A stretch of DNA of 64,000 bases, taken from positions 1,364,001 through 1,428,000 of the forward strand of contig JAVLUZ010000165.1 of NCBI GenBank assembly GCA_036768485.1, written 5' to 3'. The notes beneath the pieces were generated by a model. That model worked only from the letters and a program-made list of their open reading frames with translations. It made no database searches and was not told the DNA's origin. The translations under genes and the position numbers were made by a program. Shown piece by piece: positions 1 to 26,800 of this stretch. This stretch comes from Mermis nigrescens (taxonomy: Eukaryota; Nematoda; Enoplea; Mermithida; Mermithidae). Numbering within the stretch: the stretch's first letter is position 1; each line of letters starts with the position of its first letter.

Positions 1-931
1 GAAAAGGCCAGAGCTTCGATGATGTGTGATAGGTGGGAAAAAAACGGGACATCTAGTGAGCTATGGCTAATAATCGCAATAGCAATTTAGATTTAAGCTG
101 TATACAATTTCAACTATCGTTTAGCTTGAAGAAAAAATTGATTTATTTGTCCCAAAAAACTTGTAATTTCTTTATTTTATCGTTTTTATCAATTTTTTTG
201 AAATAACCATTTTACCATTCTTTTAAAACCAGTCTTATGATTAAGGATGACGATAAAACACAGGAAGCGTTAGTGCATATAGAGCGCAAGTGGGCATGGG
301 GTTTGGGAGGCTTAGACCCCCAGGAACAGAGAATCCGTAAGACCCCTAGATCAATCAAATTTTTGGCCATTTTTGAGATTTTCGGTAGTTTAACATCACC
401 CAGACCCACAGAATTAGACTGCTGCCGATGTATGATATTTAGCGCCTCGTCACGGTTCAAAACATCTGAAATAAGCAGTAATAGTTTAGGAAAAATTGTT
501 TGTACGGACGACCAAAATAAAAGGGCCTGGATTTTTAATTTTCAAACTTCAGTTAAGCTGAAATGACCTCTATGAAAAAAAACACAAAAATTTCTCAACG
601 ATTACAATTCTAAGTTGATTTTTCAAGTTTACTCACGAGATATCAATTTACTCATCCTGAACATAGTAAGCAGGCTTGAATGGTTTCGAAACTATTAAGC
701 AACATATGTATCTTATACTCGTACTTATCACCAGTAAAAAATTTTAAAAGCATTTCTATTCACTCAAACGTGAATTTATTCTATTTTTAATTATTGACTT
801 CGTAATTTATAACTTTTAACACAATTCAGTATCATTTGTATACAAAGTTTATTTTTGGATTTCGATCCTTAATTTTAAAATTTTTAAATCAATTTTAGCT
901 CGCGGCATTATTTTTGAAGACTAAAAGCAGG

Positions 932-13397
<12,466 letters not shown>

Positions 13398-13414
13398 ACG
13401 TTGGCTGCTGCTTG

Positions 13415-13420
13415 AATAAA
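13415..13420 (+). promoter_or_regulatory. Polyadenylation signal of the astacin gene
   Basis: AATAAA lies 18 bases after the TGA at 13395-13397, inside GAATAAATAATAAAAAA. It is consistent with a very short 3' UTR. Confidence 0.65.
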
Positions 13421-14997
13421 TAATAAAAAACGAAAACGGCAAGTAATTCTAAAAACGACTTAATATTGGGGTTGAATTGATTTTATTACAGTAATTAAAA
13501 CCAGTGGCGAATCGACGATGTTCTTAGGAGGGGCGGACTCCGAGTTTTTCGCGAATAGTCGAAAATGGGTTCGAAAATCAGCTATTAACGCGTGAAATAT
13601 CGTTTTTACCGCTTCTCTCGGCGACTCATTTAACTCAGTATCAATTATAGCGTAGGATTTTCTCGATAGAAATTCGTGATTTTCCAAAGTTTTGATTTAA
13701 ATTAAGCTTCATCAATGTAAGCAGCAAGACATGAAGCTTAGGTCATGATGATGGTTTAAGATGATTAAAATTACTGCTTGCATTTTACCCATTCATCTGA
13801 GCAATCTCCGTGCATACGTATTGAAAAAAATTATTTTGGATTAACTTATCTGGGATCCTCGCGTTCTTGCTCGAATAATCTTTGAAAGAGCTAGAAATGT
13901 CTAAGTTGTCTACATAATCATTTTTTAAGCAAGCATAGGGCTTTCAGACTACAGTCAATATATACAATTAATAAGCATTAATTTGATAAATTCATTCTTT
14001 ATCTTGTCAACTCTGTTGAACATATGGGAGCGCTTCCCCGCCTCTCGAATCCAAACCTAATAAGCACGTATGATAATTGTGCGATTATACTTTTTATAAT
14101 TACTTTTTATGGATCGCTTCTTGATTCCGAAAAATCAATCATTAAACATTGAATTTATTAATATAAACACTATTAATTATTTAAAATGAATCTTTTAGTA
14201 TTGCATTCTTTATAAATTTTTGTATTGTTCAGATATTATGATAGAAACTTTCGTGCTGAAGCTGAAAATACGATAAAAAATGAAATTATTGTTATTTTAA
14301 AATTTGATCCTTAGCAGGGAAAGTCTAAACTTCTTTCAATGTAAAAAGTAAAGTATGCTACAGAAGTTTTAAGGAAAACGATTAATTAATAGAAAAATTG
14401 AGTTATTAAAACGATTGAAAACATTATTCCAAAATAGAAGTTTTCTCAATATTATCAATTCATCCAAGCCGACGTTAGGTGCTGTTTTTCTTCAATTTTT
14501 AATACCCGTGTAGCAGTCTAATCGTATACGCTTATTGCTAAAAGTTTAGGGCATAGCATGTGTACCTACTCAAAAATTTATCTTTGAATTAAAGAGGGTC
14601 ATATCAAAAGTTTGAAAACGTACATTTTCAAATTTCTGTCCCAAAAGTCGCCTTTTCTACTCAGTAGACGTTTAAATCAACAATGTCCTTCAGACAATTT
14701 TCTTTAAGGAAAGCGAGTGATCAATATGGCTATGAATAGAAGAGGCTTGTTTAGTTCGTGATAATACCTTTCAGCTATACTCTTATCTATTATTCATTCT
14801 GTTAATGGTTGAAAATTAGAATGCATTGACAGTGCAAAAATTTTCTTTGTGATTCGTAAGTTTTAATTTCAAATTTATTTGCTCGTATTTATATTTCATT
14901 TCGTACGTCTTCCGATTGTAATTTTGTTAGTCAGCAGCGTTGTGATTTTAATTAATGTAGCTAGATTCGTAAATTAGTACAGCGTTCGCTTTCTATA

Positions 14998-15210
14998 AAG
15001 TGCGACTTAAGCCAGGCTTCAATACGTACATGATAAACATACAAAACGTTCAATTTTGATGTTGTATATTACAGCATTGTCGTTGGTTTAAGCCTGGCTT
15101 AAGTCTGTGATGTATGGAAACCGGCATAAGCCAGGCTTAAACCTGACCGCGTATCTTAAAACACTGAAGTGTGGTTTGAGCCTGGCTCAAGCCACAACTT
15201 TTAGAAACTG
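14998..15210. repeat. Cluster of AAGCCAGGCTT / AAGCCTGGCTT palindromic motifs
   Basis: Four to five near-palindromes such as TTAAGCCAGGCTT and GTTTAAGCCTGGCTTAAG, spaced 40-100 bp apart and in both orientations. The same motif recurs at 24560-24715, 25255-25345 and 25900-25945. Confidence 0.6.
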
Positions 15211-16050
15211 GGCTTAGGTTTATTCCTATTTCACGTTGTAACCCCTTTTATCACCTACATATGTAGGTAGCTCATCAACCTTTTTCATGGCCTCAACGAT
15301 TTTTCAAAATCATAAATTTGACATTATTTTCAACATTTTTGACGGTTCCTTAGCAGTCTTCCGTTCCTTAATCCTTTTAATATCAATGTTTTTCGGTTAG
15401 TTTAGACTTGCAAGAAAGCTCTTGAAAAACTATACCTATTTAAAAGGTATGTATTCTCGGTGCCACTTTTTTTACCCGGACGGGTGCTAGATTGGCATAT
15501 TATACACATAATGCTTTACGTGGCTTGAAAAAGACAATTTTGTACTTTTTATTACTAAACACATCTTGTACACTATTTCGCTAGTTTAAATTTCATTATT
15601 CTTTCTAAATTATACTACATTTCAGCGACAAAAAACAAAAAAATTCGAAAAACCTCAAAATTTCAAGCACAATAATGTTAAATCGCGTGTATGTGACTTT
15701 GAATTATTTCAAATGTAGTGACATTACAAATAACTGGTGTGAAAGGCGTTTTCTCCAATCAGTTTGGCGAAAATACTGTTTATAGTTAAGTTTTATACTT
15801 AACATGCTAGCTACAGCCCAACGAAGAAGATAAACAGCCATAATCGATTTTAAGATTTGAAAATATTTCAACAACGAATTTTGAATATTGAAATAACTTT
15901 GAAAACCCTGCAATTCTTTCAAAAATGTTTCAATTGGTCCGTCAAAACCTTTAATCAACTTAAATCAAAACTCCTTTTGGTCTTTTTTCGTTTTTAATCA
16001 ATGATAAAGAGCTTCTATTTATTAATCAATAATTATTTGCCTTTTATTTG

Positions 16051-16140
16051 GCACTCGCACCGTCGCCGGTACCAGCTCAGCACCGGCCCAGTGCCCGGTG
16101 CTGGAGCACCAGGTGCCGGTGCTTCAACCGGTGCCCAGGA
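16051..16140. repeat. GC-rich CACCGGTGC short-motif cluster
   Basis: About 90 bp made of degenerate repeats of CACCGG(T)GC, many of them palindromic (GTGCCCGGTGC, CACCGGTGC). It is strikingly GC-rich against the AT-rich surroundings. No coding potential seen. Confidence 0.6.
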
Positions 16141-18230
16141 AATCACTATTAATATCGCAAACGTTTAAGTTTGATTCTATTACTGACTACAAATTTTACC
16201 GATGTAGGTTCTAATCCAATGTTCGCGACAAAAAAGTAATATTTTTAGGATAAATTTTTGTTATCTTTAATCTCAACTTAGATTTAGATTCTCTAAGTTA
16301 TGTATAACTAATGTGCAGGCAACTCACCGCTCCTATCGTCCCCAGGCCGGCTATTTTCGGGTCTTGTGGGCTTATAGCAGATTTTACTATAATGGAGTGG
16401 CGAATGACAAACTTACAATCAAACTACGAGTACATATAGAAACAAATATGCAAAAAACCCTAATAATTGATACGAATGTATTCAAACAAAATGCAAACGT
16501 GCCTAATTTTTAATTCACTTAAAAAATGCTAATATCATGATATCTAATTACTTATTCACATGAAACATTTTCGAAATATTTAATATCACACAGTGAAAAT
16601 GCAAAAATTTAAGTCCTAACGGCAAGTTATTTGTTTGCTGAACTGCATTTTGATGAGCTGGAGAGGATTCTTGGCGTTTGCAAATCCGTTAATGTTAATT
16701 TTGCTGCAAGTGCTTTTTCGCTATCAACTAGTAGGTTATTAAAAATTCAAAAGAAAATGAATAATGAGTCTTTATATTCAAATGGAGAGTAAAAGCAACT
16801 TTGCAAACGTGGAAAAGTTACAGGAATAAATAATTAGTACGATTACTGCATCTTTAAATATGAATACTATATTTCTACATTATATTGCAACAATTGCGAA
16901 AAATTAGGTAAGAACAACATTTGCAACAATTAGGTTAGCAGTTGTTATGCTTTAATAAATGATAGAAGTTGATTACAAATGCCGAAAATTATGTTTTTGC
17001 TTCCCTCCCTTCTATCAATTTTCCAGCACGTTTTGGCCTAAAGGTTTTACCCTTAGGCGCCCCCGCAAAATAAATACGACCATTGGCGAATCTAGAATTT
17101 TTCTATGGGGGAAGTTACTCCAATTTTTCCAAAAACAGTCGAAAATATCCAAAAATTTGCCTTTCATGCGCGAAATAGCGTTTTTCGGCGTTTTACATTG
17201 TATACTTTTATTTAAGATCACTTTTGACGCAATATTGTTTACAAAATTTTAAGAATTTTCGGCAATTTTGTACTATAAATTATTGCATTTCTTTGAATTT
17301 ACCAGAAATCTGACGCGAAGCGCCGGAAAATTTGTAAAATTGAGGCGACGGAAGTTTAGAAGCTTGATTTACTGCTTGATTTCCTGTAATAGCATTTGTT
17401 GCGCAACGCCGAGAATTTATGATTCAAAGTAGAAGAAAAGTATACTAAAGTAGGCGTTCCTGCCGTTGAAATTGTTTCGAAACCTATTCCACGAGCAGAA
17501 AATGGCTTCCAGGTCGCCAAGAAAATAAATAAATGTCATTACCGGCGCGCAGCACTGAAATAAATTGAGAAATTACGGTCACTGACGGTCAAAAGTTATT
17601 GCAAATTATAAATCCATTCTCTACTTCACCAAATATTTTTGACCAATTAGGGAGCGGCCGCCCCTTCCCGCTCCCCCTTAAATTCGTCCCAGCTGCAACC
17701 CCCTAATTGTCGAGTTTTGGTAAAAATTGTACAAACTGTACCTTTAAGCGTTTTTAGCTTATTTTATGGCTCAAAAGTCTGAAAGTTTAGACGCTACGCA
17801 CCATGAACACATTTTTTGACTATTTTTGGCTCAATTTTCTTGACTTTTTAAATTTTTTTCGAATTTTCTTTAATGTTTTTATATTCTAGAAAGAACGAGC
17901 ATTATCTGAAACGTCTAAAAAAGTGTGTTTGACGTGTACCCGTCGTTCTATAGCCCGAAAGAGGCAATTTTTAGAAATTTTTCGGGCCTGATATCCCAGA
18001 ATTTCCAACGTTGAATATGCATGGCGCTAACCATATTTGATTTTAATCACTGCTCGTGTACGGTTATGCGCAGCGAATGCGCTAGTCTGGAAGAATCATT
18101 CGATGTGATATGCTTTAATTAATGTTGATTTTTACGTAAAACCAATCAAAAAGAATTCGCTGGCCAAAGTGCATATGTTAGCACGAGTACGTCGACGTGA
18201 CACCACATTAAATACGAATTATGCATGCAT

Positions 18231-19080
18231 AGGTCAGACAAAACGCTCTGTCCCGATTCTCCAATCCGTCCCAATTGTCCGACTCTCCCGATTCTCCGAC
18301 TAATGATAAAAGCAGGTTATTTTTAGATTCCCGAAATTCTCGTTTCTCCGACCAATTGTATAAGACGCTACTTTTAAACACTTAAAATTCACGATTGTAC
18401 GATTCGTCCAGTTTTCCCGTCCGTCCCGATTCTTCGACTGACTCGATTCTTCGTCCATGCTACTGATTGACGGGCGTAAGAAACGAATCAATTTTTAGGA
18501 ACGCATTCGGACTGCACAACACGTAGTACGTACAAACATAGATGCGTTTTGTATGTATTAATTCACTTAACCAGTGTAATGAACGACGAAACCATGCTCC
18601 GACTTACAAAAGTAGAAGCAAAAAATGGAAAATTCAAATTAGATGTCTTAGTAAAACATATATGGCATAGGTTTCCCGACGTATAATACCATTATATGTA
18701 CCAGACTCAATTATGCGAGTTACATAGGTAAGAAGACAATTTTAGCAAGCTCTGTGAGCGTATTCAATTTAACATGGTATTTGATTTTTAAAAAAATAGG
18801 GATTATAGAATTATGCTTCTTAACATGTATACTTCAACAAGTACGCAGATAGTATAATAATTTATACATTAAATAAACCCTATACCTTATTAATTTTTAT
18901 ATTTACTCATTCAACCAGATCGATAGATTAGGACCGCCTTAATGCTACCGTTCAGCGGGTGATTGACGTGTGGTTAGTACCACTTGTCACATTTAAATGT
19001 GTAGCCAGATAAACGGGAAAGTCGGGGAATCGGGTCGGTAGGATGATCAGAAATGTCGGACAATCGGGACACAATCATAC
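18231..19080. mobile_element. Fold-back-like element with TCCCGATTCTCCGAC arms
   Basis: The left arm (18231-18470) has many copies of CCCGATTCTCCGAC-type motifs. The right arm (about 18948-19080) has the complement (GTCGGGGAATCGGGTCGG, GTCGGACAATCGGGACA). No ORF lies between them. This arrangement fits a non-autonomous inverted-repeat element; class unknown. Confidence 0.5.
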
Positions 19081-20594
19081 GAGATGCAGCTAGAGGCAAA
19101 CAATTCCATGTTTTGGAAAACTAATCTAACGTGGAAGTGTTTCATTTACCACGTGAAATTAAATGCATAGTTAGTCAGCGTACAAATAATAGGTTGCTGG
19201 ATTTTTGAACTTGTTATTCACAATTTCGACATAGATCCCTCTAAAGGAATCTATGTATAAGCAGTTTAGGTTAATCAAACAATTATCAGCTGACTGCTTC
19301 CAAATCGTTGCGTAAATAAATCTTACACCATGCAAGTGAACCCTCATAGCACATAAACTCTTGAAGGCATCATTGGCACTACATAGCATGTTTGCGCGTT
19401 ATCTATATATGCCGCACACTGTGTTGAAGCCACACATGTGCGGGGGTATTGGGGGTAGTCTTTCTGAGGCTTTAAACTTCCAATTAAATATTCATGATTT
19501 TTTTGTGTTCGTCTTATTCCTTAACCCATAACACCGGTGTAGTTTAACTTTAAGCGACGAATTTAGATTTGTCCGAAAAAGATAAATACGCTTAATCTTA
19601 AATTTGCTTAATATTGCACAATTCTGACGGTTTTAACGTTTTGAGGCACAATTTTGCGAAATGCAAAGATTTTTATTGTTTGACGGCTTATAGCACCAAG
19701 ACCTTTTAGCGGCCACCTTACATACGTTATAAGCTGATAGATAATTTAATTTTCTTCCAATAGTGTGAAAAAAGTTAGAAAATAAAACACCGTTTTTCTA
19801 TAATTAGGCTAAATAAAAACAGTTTGACTTCGTCGTATTACTGTCTTTAATGCAATCGAACGTAGCGAAACGCTTTTGACCAAGCGTAATCTCATTAAGC
19901 CATATCTATACAGTAAGATGACAACACGCAAAAATATTTTACACAGGCTAATAACTCATACTAGCGAACCCAGTTCGATCGAAATCTGAGACATGTCATT
20001 GAAACGAATTGTTAATCTTCAGTGGCTCATTTCAAATCAGTGCTATATTCGCAATCTGAGAGCTTATTGTCGGAAATATTTTTAAAAATTTATGCGCAAA
20101 CTTATGTGAAACAAACTATAGTTCTTATCCAGTAAACTAAACAGTTTTAGCATTTCAACATCTTAAGCAGTATTGAGATCAGCAACACTCAATAAAAGCT
20201 ACATAGTTTAGGCCATTTTCTTCGATTTCCAGCTCGTACATACTAAAAACCGAGCCAAATCGTCACCTATGTTGGAATGAGCCCCCGAGAGCATATATGT
20301 ACGAATAAAAGGTTCTGAGAAATGATATGATTGATAACATGTCGAAAATAGCCCAGTTCACACTTTCAGGCTGATCTGAGCAATTATGTAATAAAACTTT
20401 GGTAATCGATCGTTTTCGACCGTATTTTCAAGTTTTTTCCAGAAGAATTCATCTTTTCTCCTTTCGGGATCTATGTATTTATGTATGTAAGTCTTCGTAA
20501 ATATTGTAAGCTTAATACGAAGTCGTTCCTGATTTGGTTTTTTTAGTGTTTACGATTTATAAATCGACTCCACAAACGCAAAACATGGCGGAAA

Positions 20595-20600
20595 TTTATT
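20595..20600 (-). promoter_or_regulatory. Polyadenylation signal of the cuticlin gene
   Basis: TTTATT on the plus strand reads AATAAA on the coding strand, only four bases after the TAA stop. It is unusually close, so a later signal may be used instead. Confidence 0.4.
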
Positions 20601-20604
20601 GAAA

Positions 20605-20852
20605 TTAATCACGACAGCATGCCATTCTTTTTTCTCGACTTAATGAGCTCTTCTTGACGCTGTACATTAATGTTCCGATCAAGCTTCCGATGATTAAAAT
20701 GGAAAGAACGAATGCTAAAAAGATGATAATAAGCAAGGCATATGATAGACAAAGTTGATTATTAGCTGGAAACGGCCTGTGCTTCGGTCCGAATGCAATT
20801 GCGAAGCCTGTGTAGTTTCCATCCGCCATGGTATTCCGTTCAAACGCGGCAT
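20605..20852 (-). CDS. Cuticlin gene exon g: transmembrane anchor and stop
   Basis: Acceptor CCCAATAAG, phase 1, stop TAA at 20605-20607. A hydrophobic span (SYALLIIIFLAFVLSILII onward) is followed by the basic tail SLSREKRMACCRD. The phase matches exon f across a 6.0-kb intron. A stand-alone 74-residue protein from the internal ATG at 20829 is possible but less likely. Confidence 0.78.
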
Positions 20853-23800
20853 CTTATTGGGAAAAAACGGAAAATTTTATAAGAAAAAATTGAAAATTGT
20901 TGATAAATTTTGTCACGAAGGTCGTAGAAGAATTGAATAATGAAAAAATAATAACAAGTACGCGAGGCCTGATTGATGACCAGGCAGTGGTAGATTTAAG
21001 ATTTTCTGACAGGAGGGGGCGGGCGAACCACAAAATTATCCTCATAGTGTCAGAAATTATCCGAAATATCCGTCCTTATGCTTAAAGCAGCGGTTTTTGC
21101 CGCCTTTTGATAGACAGAATCGTTTGCGATTCGGAAAAGTTTAAAAAAATTCGAAAGCTCCTCACGGAAAACGCACAAAGTTAGCGCTAAAATCGGCACA
21201 AAGCATACATGTAACGGGGGAATAAAAGGATCCCAACCCAATTCAGACGTCCCCCCATTCCCCTTCCAAAGCCAAGAAATTTTATCCCCCCCTCCGATTT
21301 TTTAAAAAATCGAATTTTTCGGCTGTTTTTAAGCGTTTTACGGCCGTTTTTGGCCAAAAATTAGAGGTCACTTACCCTCCCCCATCCCATAAAAATGGTC
21401 GAGACCCCACCTAAATTCGAAGCGTTACTTGAATGGTACAAAGCATTGGATAAGTACTAGAGAAATTATGTTAACATCTAAAAACTCCTTATTCTTTACA
21501 TAACCTACACTTCTGATGCAAAAGTAAGATTTTTATAGCGGTAAGCATTTGCTCAGCGCGATCCAAAAGAATTATTCGAAAACTCAAGATAAAAAATAGC
21601 TCAAACCATAAAAAACACATTATTCTCCACTGCGCCCAATTCTATCTTGACGACGGAGGGGGGCCCGCTCCAACTCGCTCCTGACTCCGTCCTTGTGGCC
21701 AGACACGAATATGAACGATTCAGAAAAAAACAACAATTAGTTGTACTCACACGTGAACGTGGGGGAGGAGGGATTTGGGGTATGCGACTTCCCTAGAAGG
21801 CCGAATACCCGCCTCCCCCAGAAACCAAAATACCACCCCCACCCCTCATAATTCAATTTTTGAATTTTTTTGTTCTTTCGCAAAAAACATGGTGTGTTTC
21901 CGCCATACCACCATTTTAAGACTATTTTTTGACCTTTGAAAAATCTTGCACCACCCTTTCTCCAGAATTTTGATGGAGCCCACCTATGATTGTACTTGTA
22001 ATATCGACCAAAGACTGTAAATTAAGTTATGTGATACCTAAACGTTCACACCGATTTTTAAGACCGTTATAGTGCAATAAAGCTCTTATTGACATCCTTA
22101 GATTAAGCTGATGTGATGCCATATGACATCATGACTCGTGACACATGTTCAACAGCAGCATTGGACGGGAGTAGGCCAAAAAATCTTTTCTTAATTGAGA
22201 TTCTCTAGCTTGAAAATGACAGGTACACGTCAAAAATACAATCTTCCGACGTTTCTGACGACTAAACATCACATTTTGACAAAATCCGAAAAATCTTATG
22301 ACATTGTACAAAATTTAGTTAAAAAATGTTTATTCGGAACGACATACCGATAGAATGCTTTTTGTCAGTCCAAAAATAAATAAAAGGCTCAAAACAGTAG
22401 AATTCCTATGGTTTTCTGGAGAAATCTAGGGGTCAGCTAGCTTTTTGGCAGAGGATAATAGTCATTGTGCGGAGGTTCAATTCTCAAGAACTCGTATGCT
22501 CACTGCGATGGGCGCGCAGAATGTTTCTGTTAGGATGAGTTTCTTCCTATTTGGATGGTTGTGATTAGAATGGGCCGGTTAACCGGAACCGGAACCGGCT
22601 GGAACCGACCCTTTTTGGAACCGGAACCGGAACTGATATGCGATTTTTCAATTTTTCACTAACTGGAACCGGAACCGATGTTTTCATCTTTCAGTAACTG
22701 GGACCGGAGCCGATGTTTTTTGTTCGGTTCTCGGTTACTAAAAAGGATAAAAATTATCGTTAAGAAAAGACAGAAACAGACATTATAAGATTTTACCATA
22801 AAAGCTAAGGGAGAAGAATATGGGCGATAACATAATCTTGTGAACAATTCTGTTGAGACGCGCTACATTTTGCACTAAAATCAGCTTTTACTGTATCGTT
22901 GTACGAAATTTTTAGATTATTTTACGAGTTTCTTTAAACATAGTCCTAACTCTCCAGATGCACAAGCCGTTGTACGTACTTGGACTCCAACTTTTGAAGC
23001 TGAGAAATTTTGATTTAGGTGGTTAAATGATCACAGAATTGTTTGAGTGAGAGGATAAATAAAATAAATGAAATAAAATAAAAATTGAGCATGTATAATT
23101 ATAATTTTACGTGTAATCTGATAAATATTCTAATTAATTTTCCTTATTTCTAATAACACGAGCAAGGTATGCGATACAGGTATTTTTTCTCTACTGGTCC
23201 AAGTAGGAGGATGCGCGCCAACTCGTAAGCCCATGTAGCTAGCGAGATGTGGAAAAAATTATTTTTCAAATGCTATTGGTCTATTGTTTAGCATAATTTC
23301 TGTAATTTATCCGGCGCTTTCCGCCACTTATCAATGACTTTATTTTTTCCTAGCTGACTTTATGTCAGAAATCTAATTTTTGTGTCTTACGAATATTATC
23401 TGGCTTGAATAAAGCTTTTAGGGACAAAAAAGGCGATCTCAGCTTTAATTATGTAGCTTTTTTAGCGAACGTCCAAGAAATATTCTGCTAAAATCTTTAT
23501 CAGTTTCGGGTTAAATCTAGACAAATGTTTATAAAGAAAGGAGCAAGAATTTAAGTTATTTTTATTCCTCATTCGGTTTTAATATAACGGATATTCCGAC
23601 GCACCGCATTTTCACTTTTAAAGGACGTTTTGATGCAACAAAGATAGCATTAAGGACGTTTCTTCACAAATTCAAATGAATTTCTCAATGCAAAAATCTC
23701 TGCTTTGAAATGAACTCCGTCTGAAAAACAAATACTGAAAAAATTTAAAAATCCTTTTCTTGCATCTTAATGTTTTTAAAGAACGGATGCGTCGTGTGCT

Positions 23801-26800
23801 GCGAGGAATGACATTACTTCGCTGATGATAATTCGTTTATAAGATGACTAACTCTCAACTAAATATAATTCTACCCTTGATAGTCCTTTTAGCGCTGATT
23901 TTGCTCAAAAATTCGGCGCATTACTCAACCTTTCATTGTAATTTAGGATGAAATGAATGTACTACGAAAGAGTTACTATGAATTTCAAGGTAGCATTACA
24001 TATTTTATTTCATTGCTTCGTCGCCTAAATTAGAAAAAACACAGTACTTGGATATTTCAGTAAAACGTGAAGCAAATAGATTGAAAGAGATTTAAAAAGA
24101 TATAAAATACAATTAGACCTACAGCTTTTATGCAGCATAGTACACGGATGACGCAACTTTATTGGATTTTATTATATAATAATTTTCCACATTCGACAAA
24201 GTCACATACGAGTTTATAAAGCCTAAGTACTTGCTACAGGAACCGATAATCGAAAGACCGGAACCGCCGGAATCGGAACCGTCGGATCTAATTTTCATAA
24301 GAACCGGAACCGATGTTTTAATTTTCTAAGAACCGGAATCGAAACCGACTTTTTCGAAAAAGCTGGAAGCGAACATCCCTAGTCAGGATCAGAAATCAAA
24401 AGATGACCGACCTGTGAGGAGGGGTCAGCCGACCTGAGGGGTCAGTTAATAAGCTTTTTGTATCCGATGATTCCTCACATTTGATCTTGACATGGTAAAT
24501 ATACTTGTTTAAATTAATTTATAGGCTATCAATTGAGATATAATCCTGGGCCCGAATTCAAAACGCAGGTTTAAGCCAAGCTTAACGTTAAGCGTGGCTT
24601 AAGCCAGGCTTATCGGTTTCATTAAAGTATGGTGTAAGCCTGACTTAAAACACAACCCAAGATCAAGCTGACTTCTTAGGTTCAAGCCAGGCTTAAGCCT
24701 GGCTTGGTAAAACCGGTGTTAATAAAAAGTTTAGGATTATCTTGTTCAAGAATTTGTGTACAAATCTATTAAGAAGTCGAGACTGCTGCAGGGCGGTCAT
24801 AAGTCCATCTACCGATGATTTATCAGAACATTTTTCTTATTTCTCTAAACAATCAAACGAATTTGATTAGAGAATGAAGGTTCATACTTCAACGACTGTA
24901 TAAAAGGCAGGGAAATTAAATCAATGGAAAAATGTTTCTTTGTTTCAAAAGAGCAAAATATGTGCATTTTTTTAGTGAGCGATGTTTACAAGCGAATGGC
25001 AAATGTACGCGCTCGCCGTAAAGACTGGAAAAGTTTCAAGAAATCAACATTAAATGAATACTTTTGAAATAAGTGTTGCACGTTATGTATGTTTGCGTGT
25101 GCATGACTGATATAAAATGTACATGTGTATACATCACTGATTCATAGGTTTATTTATTAGGTACAGAACGCAACGTGCGAATGCACATTTCCAAATTTAG
25201 AAGCAATGTGCATATAACATTGTGATGTGACGCATTCTCGCTATTTACCTAACTTCGCCTGCCGCAAGCCTGGCTTTACTTTCAAAAATTGAACAGGAAC
25301 TTGAGCCAGGCTTAAACCACAACTATTATTCGGACTGGCTTAACCCTCCGTTTACTGTTCCCTATACCGAAGGCATAATGAATCATTTTATTGACATGCT
25401 TCTGTTCTCCCTTATCCATGTGTCCAAAACTTTGTTTAGCCTCGTTTTGGCTTCAGTTACATCGTTTTAATGGTTAAGCTTGATGAGAAGTTATAGAGAA
25501 GTAAAAAACAAGCATTTTTTGGCCTATTTTCAGTGATATCACAAAAACTTAGGTTGGGGAAATAAGGTTCTAATAAAAAATATAGTGGTTTATTCCATTC
25601 CAGCTTTTCAAATGCAACCCCCGGTTGTGTTTAAGGCAACAGAAATCTATTTTTCTTGTTTTTGCATGGATATCCACCAGGCGCCTATTCTTATACATTG
25701 TAATAGTTTTTTAATTGTTCCTCTTTCAAAAATAATTTTCACAGGAAATAACATACATATTTAGAAAGAGCATAAAAAATTGCACTAAATGAAAGTAATA
25801 ACTGTCACAGCAGGTAGAGAAGGATAGCTCCATATGGACTATGAGTTTTTGCTATGATTGTGCACTTCGACTGCAAAAAGATGATGGTAAACGGAGGGTT
25901 AAGCTACGCTTAGCGAGCTTGGTTTGAGCCACGCTCAAATTTTAAGCCCGATTTCTTTATTTAATTTGGGCACTGATTTTCAAAATCGCGTGCTGATATA
26001 TAATATTTATGATATCATCGAAATTTCACATGTAGGATGTTAAATAGCACGCCGACAATTAATGCCATTCATGCAATTACTTCTCGTTACTAAAACGGCA
26101 TTAGCAGAGAAGAACTTGATATCATGGCTTAGTCCAAAAAGTTTGAGGTCAAAAACGGGACAGGCGAGAAAATAGGTGACAGGGGGCACTAAAATCACTT
26201 TTCGACGAGTTTCATCAAGCTTTATAAAAATAGCCGGAAAATTGCAAAAAAAAATAAAATTCTTAATCTGCGAGTTTCCCTCTCTGCACGCACGGGCGTC
26301 GATGTCTGGGGGGATCTGGACCAGACATGCACTGCACAATATGGGAATTCTGGGGGGTTATTATGTATCTGTTTGGGCACAAAAATGGTAGAAACGCGAC
26401 ATTTTCGGCGTTTCTTATGATGCTTTATTTTTCTGGACCATGAAAATATAAAAACTTTAAAAACAAAGAAATTTGAATAAATTGAACGAAATACAGTCAC
26501 AAAAATAAGTATATGGCAAGACGCGCCGAAAATCTGACACTTTTGAGCAAATAAAAGCTAAAGAAGCTTATAACGCGCTTTTTCTACAAAATTTTAGGAA
26601 ACTTTTGATAAATCGTAAATTCAGGGGGGGTGAAAAACTTTCTGGGAGGGTTAAAACCTTTCTGTCGACGAAAACCCCTTCGCAAGATCATTTATGATGT
26701 GAACCCCTAAGAATCCGGCGGCCATCCCCCAAATCGATGATCCCAGATTTGAATCTGTGTGCTATTTTTTGGCGATTTTGCTTTATCGGACCCTCAGAAT

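Larger units (their letters stand above)
13421..20590. other. Gene-free interval between astacin and cuticlin genes
   Basis: No ORF here looks like a real gene on either strand. It contains an R3-like piece (13500-13690), a palindromic AAGCCAGGCTT cluster (14998-15210), a GC-rich CACCGGTGC cluster (16051-16140), further R3/R4 repeat pieces (17082-17330, 17740-18005) and an inverted-arm element (18231-19080). The rest is AT-rich sequence without recognisable features. Confidence 0.6.
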
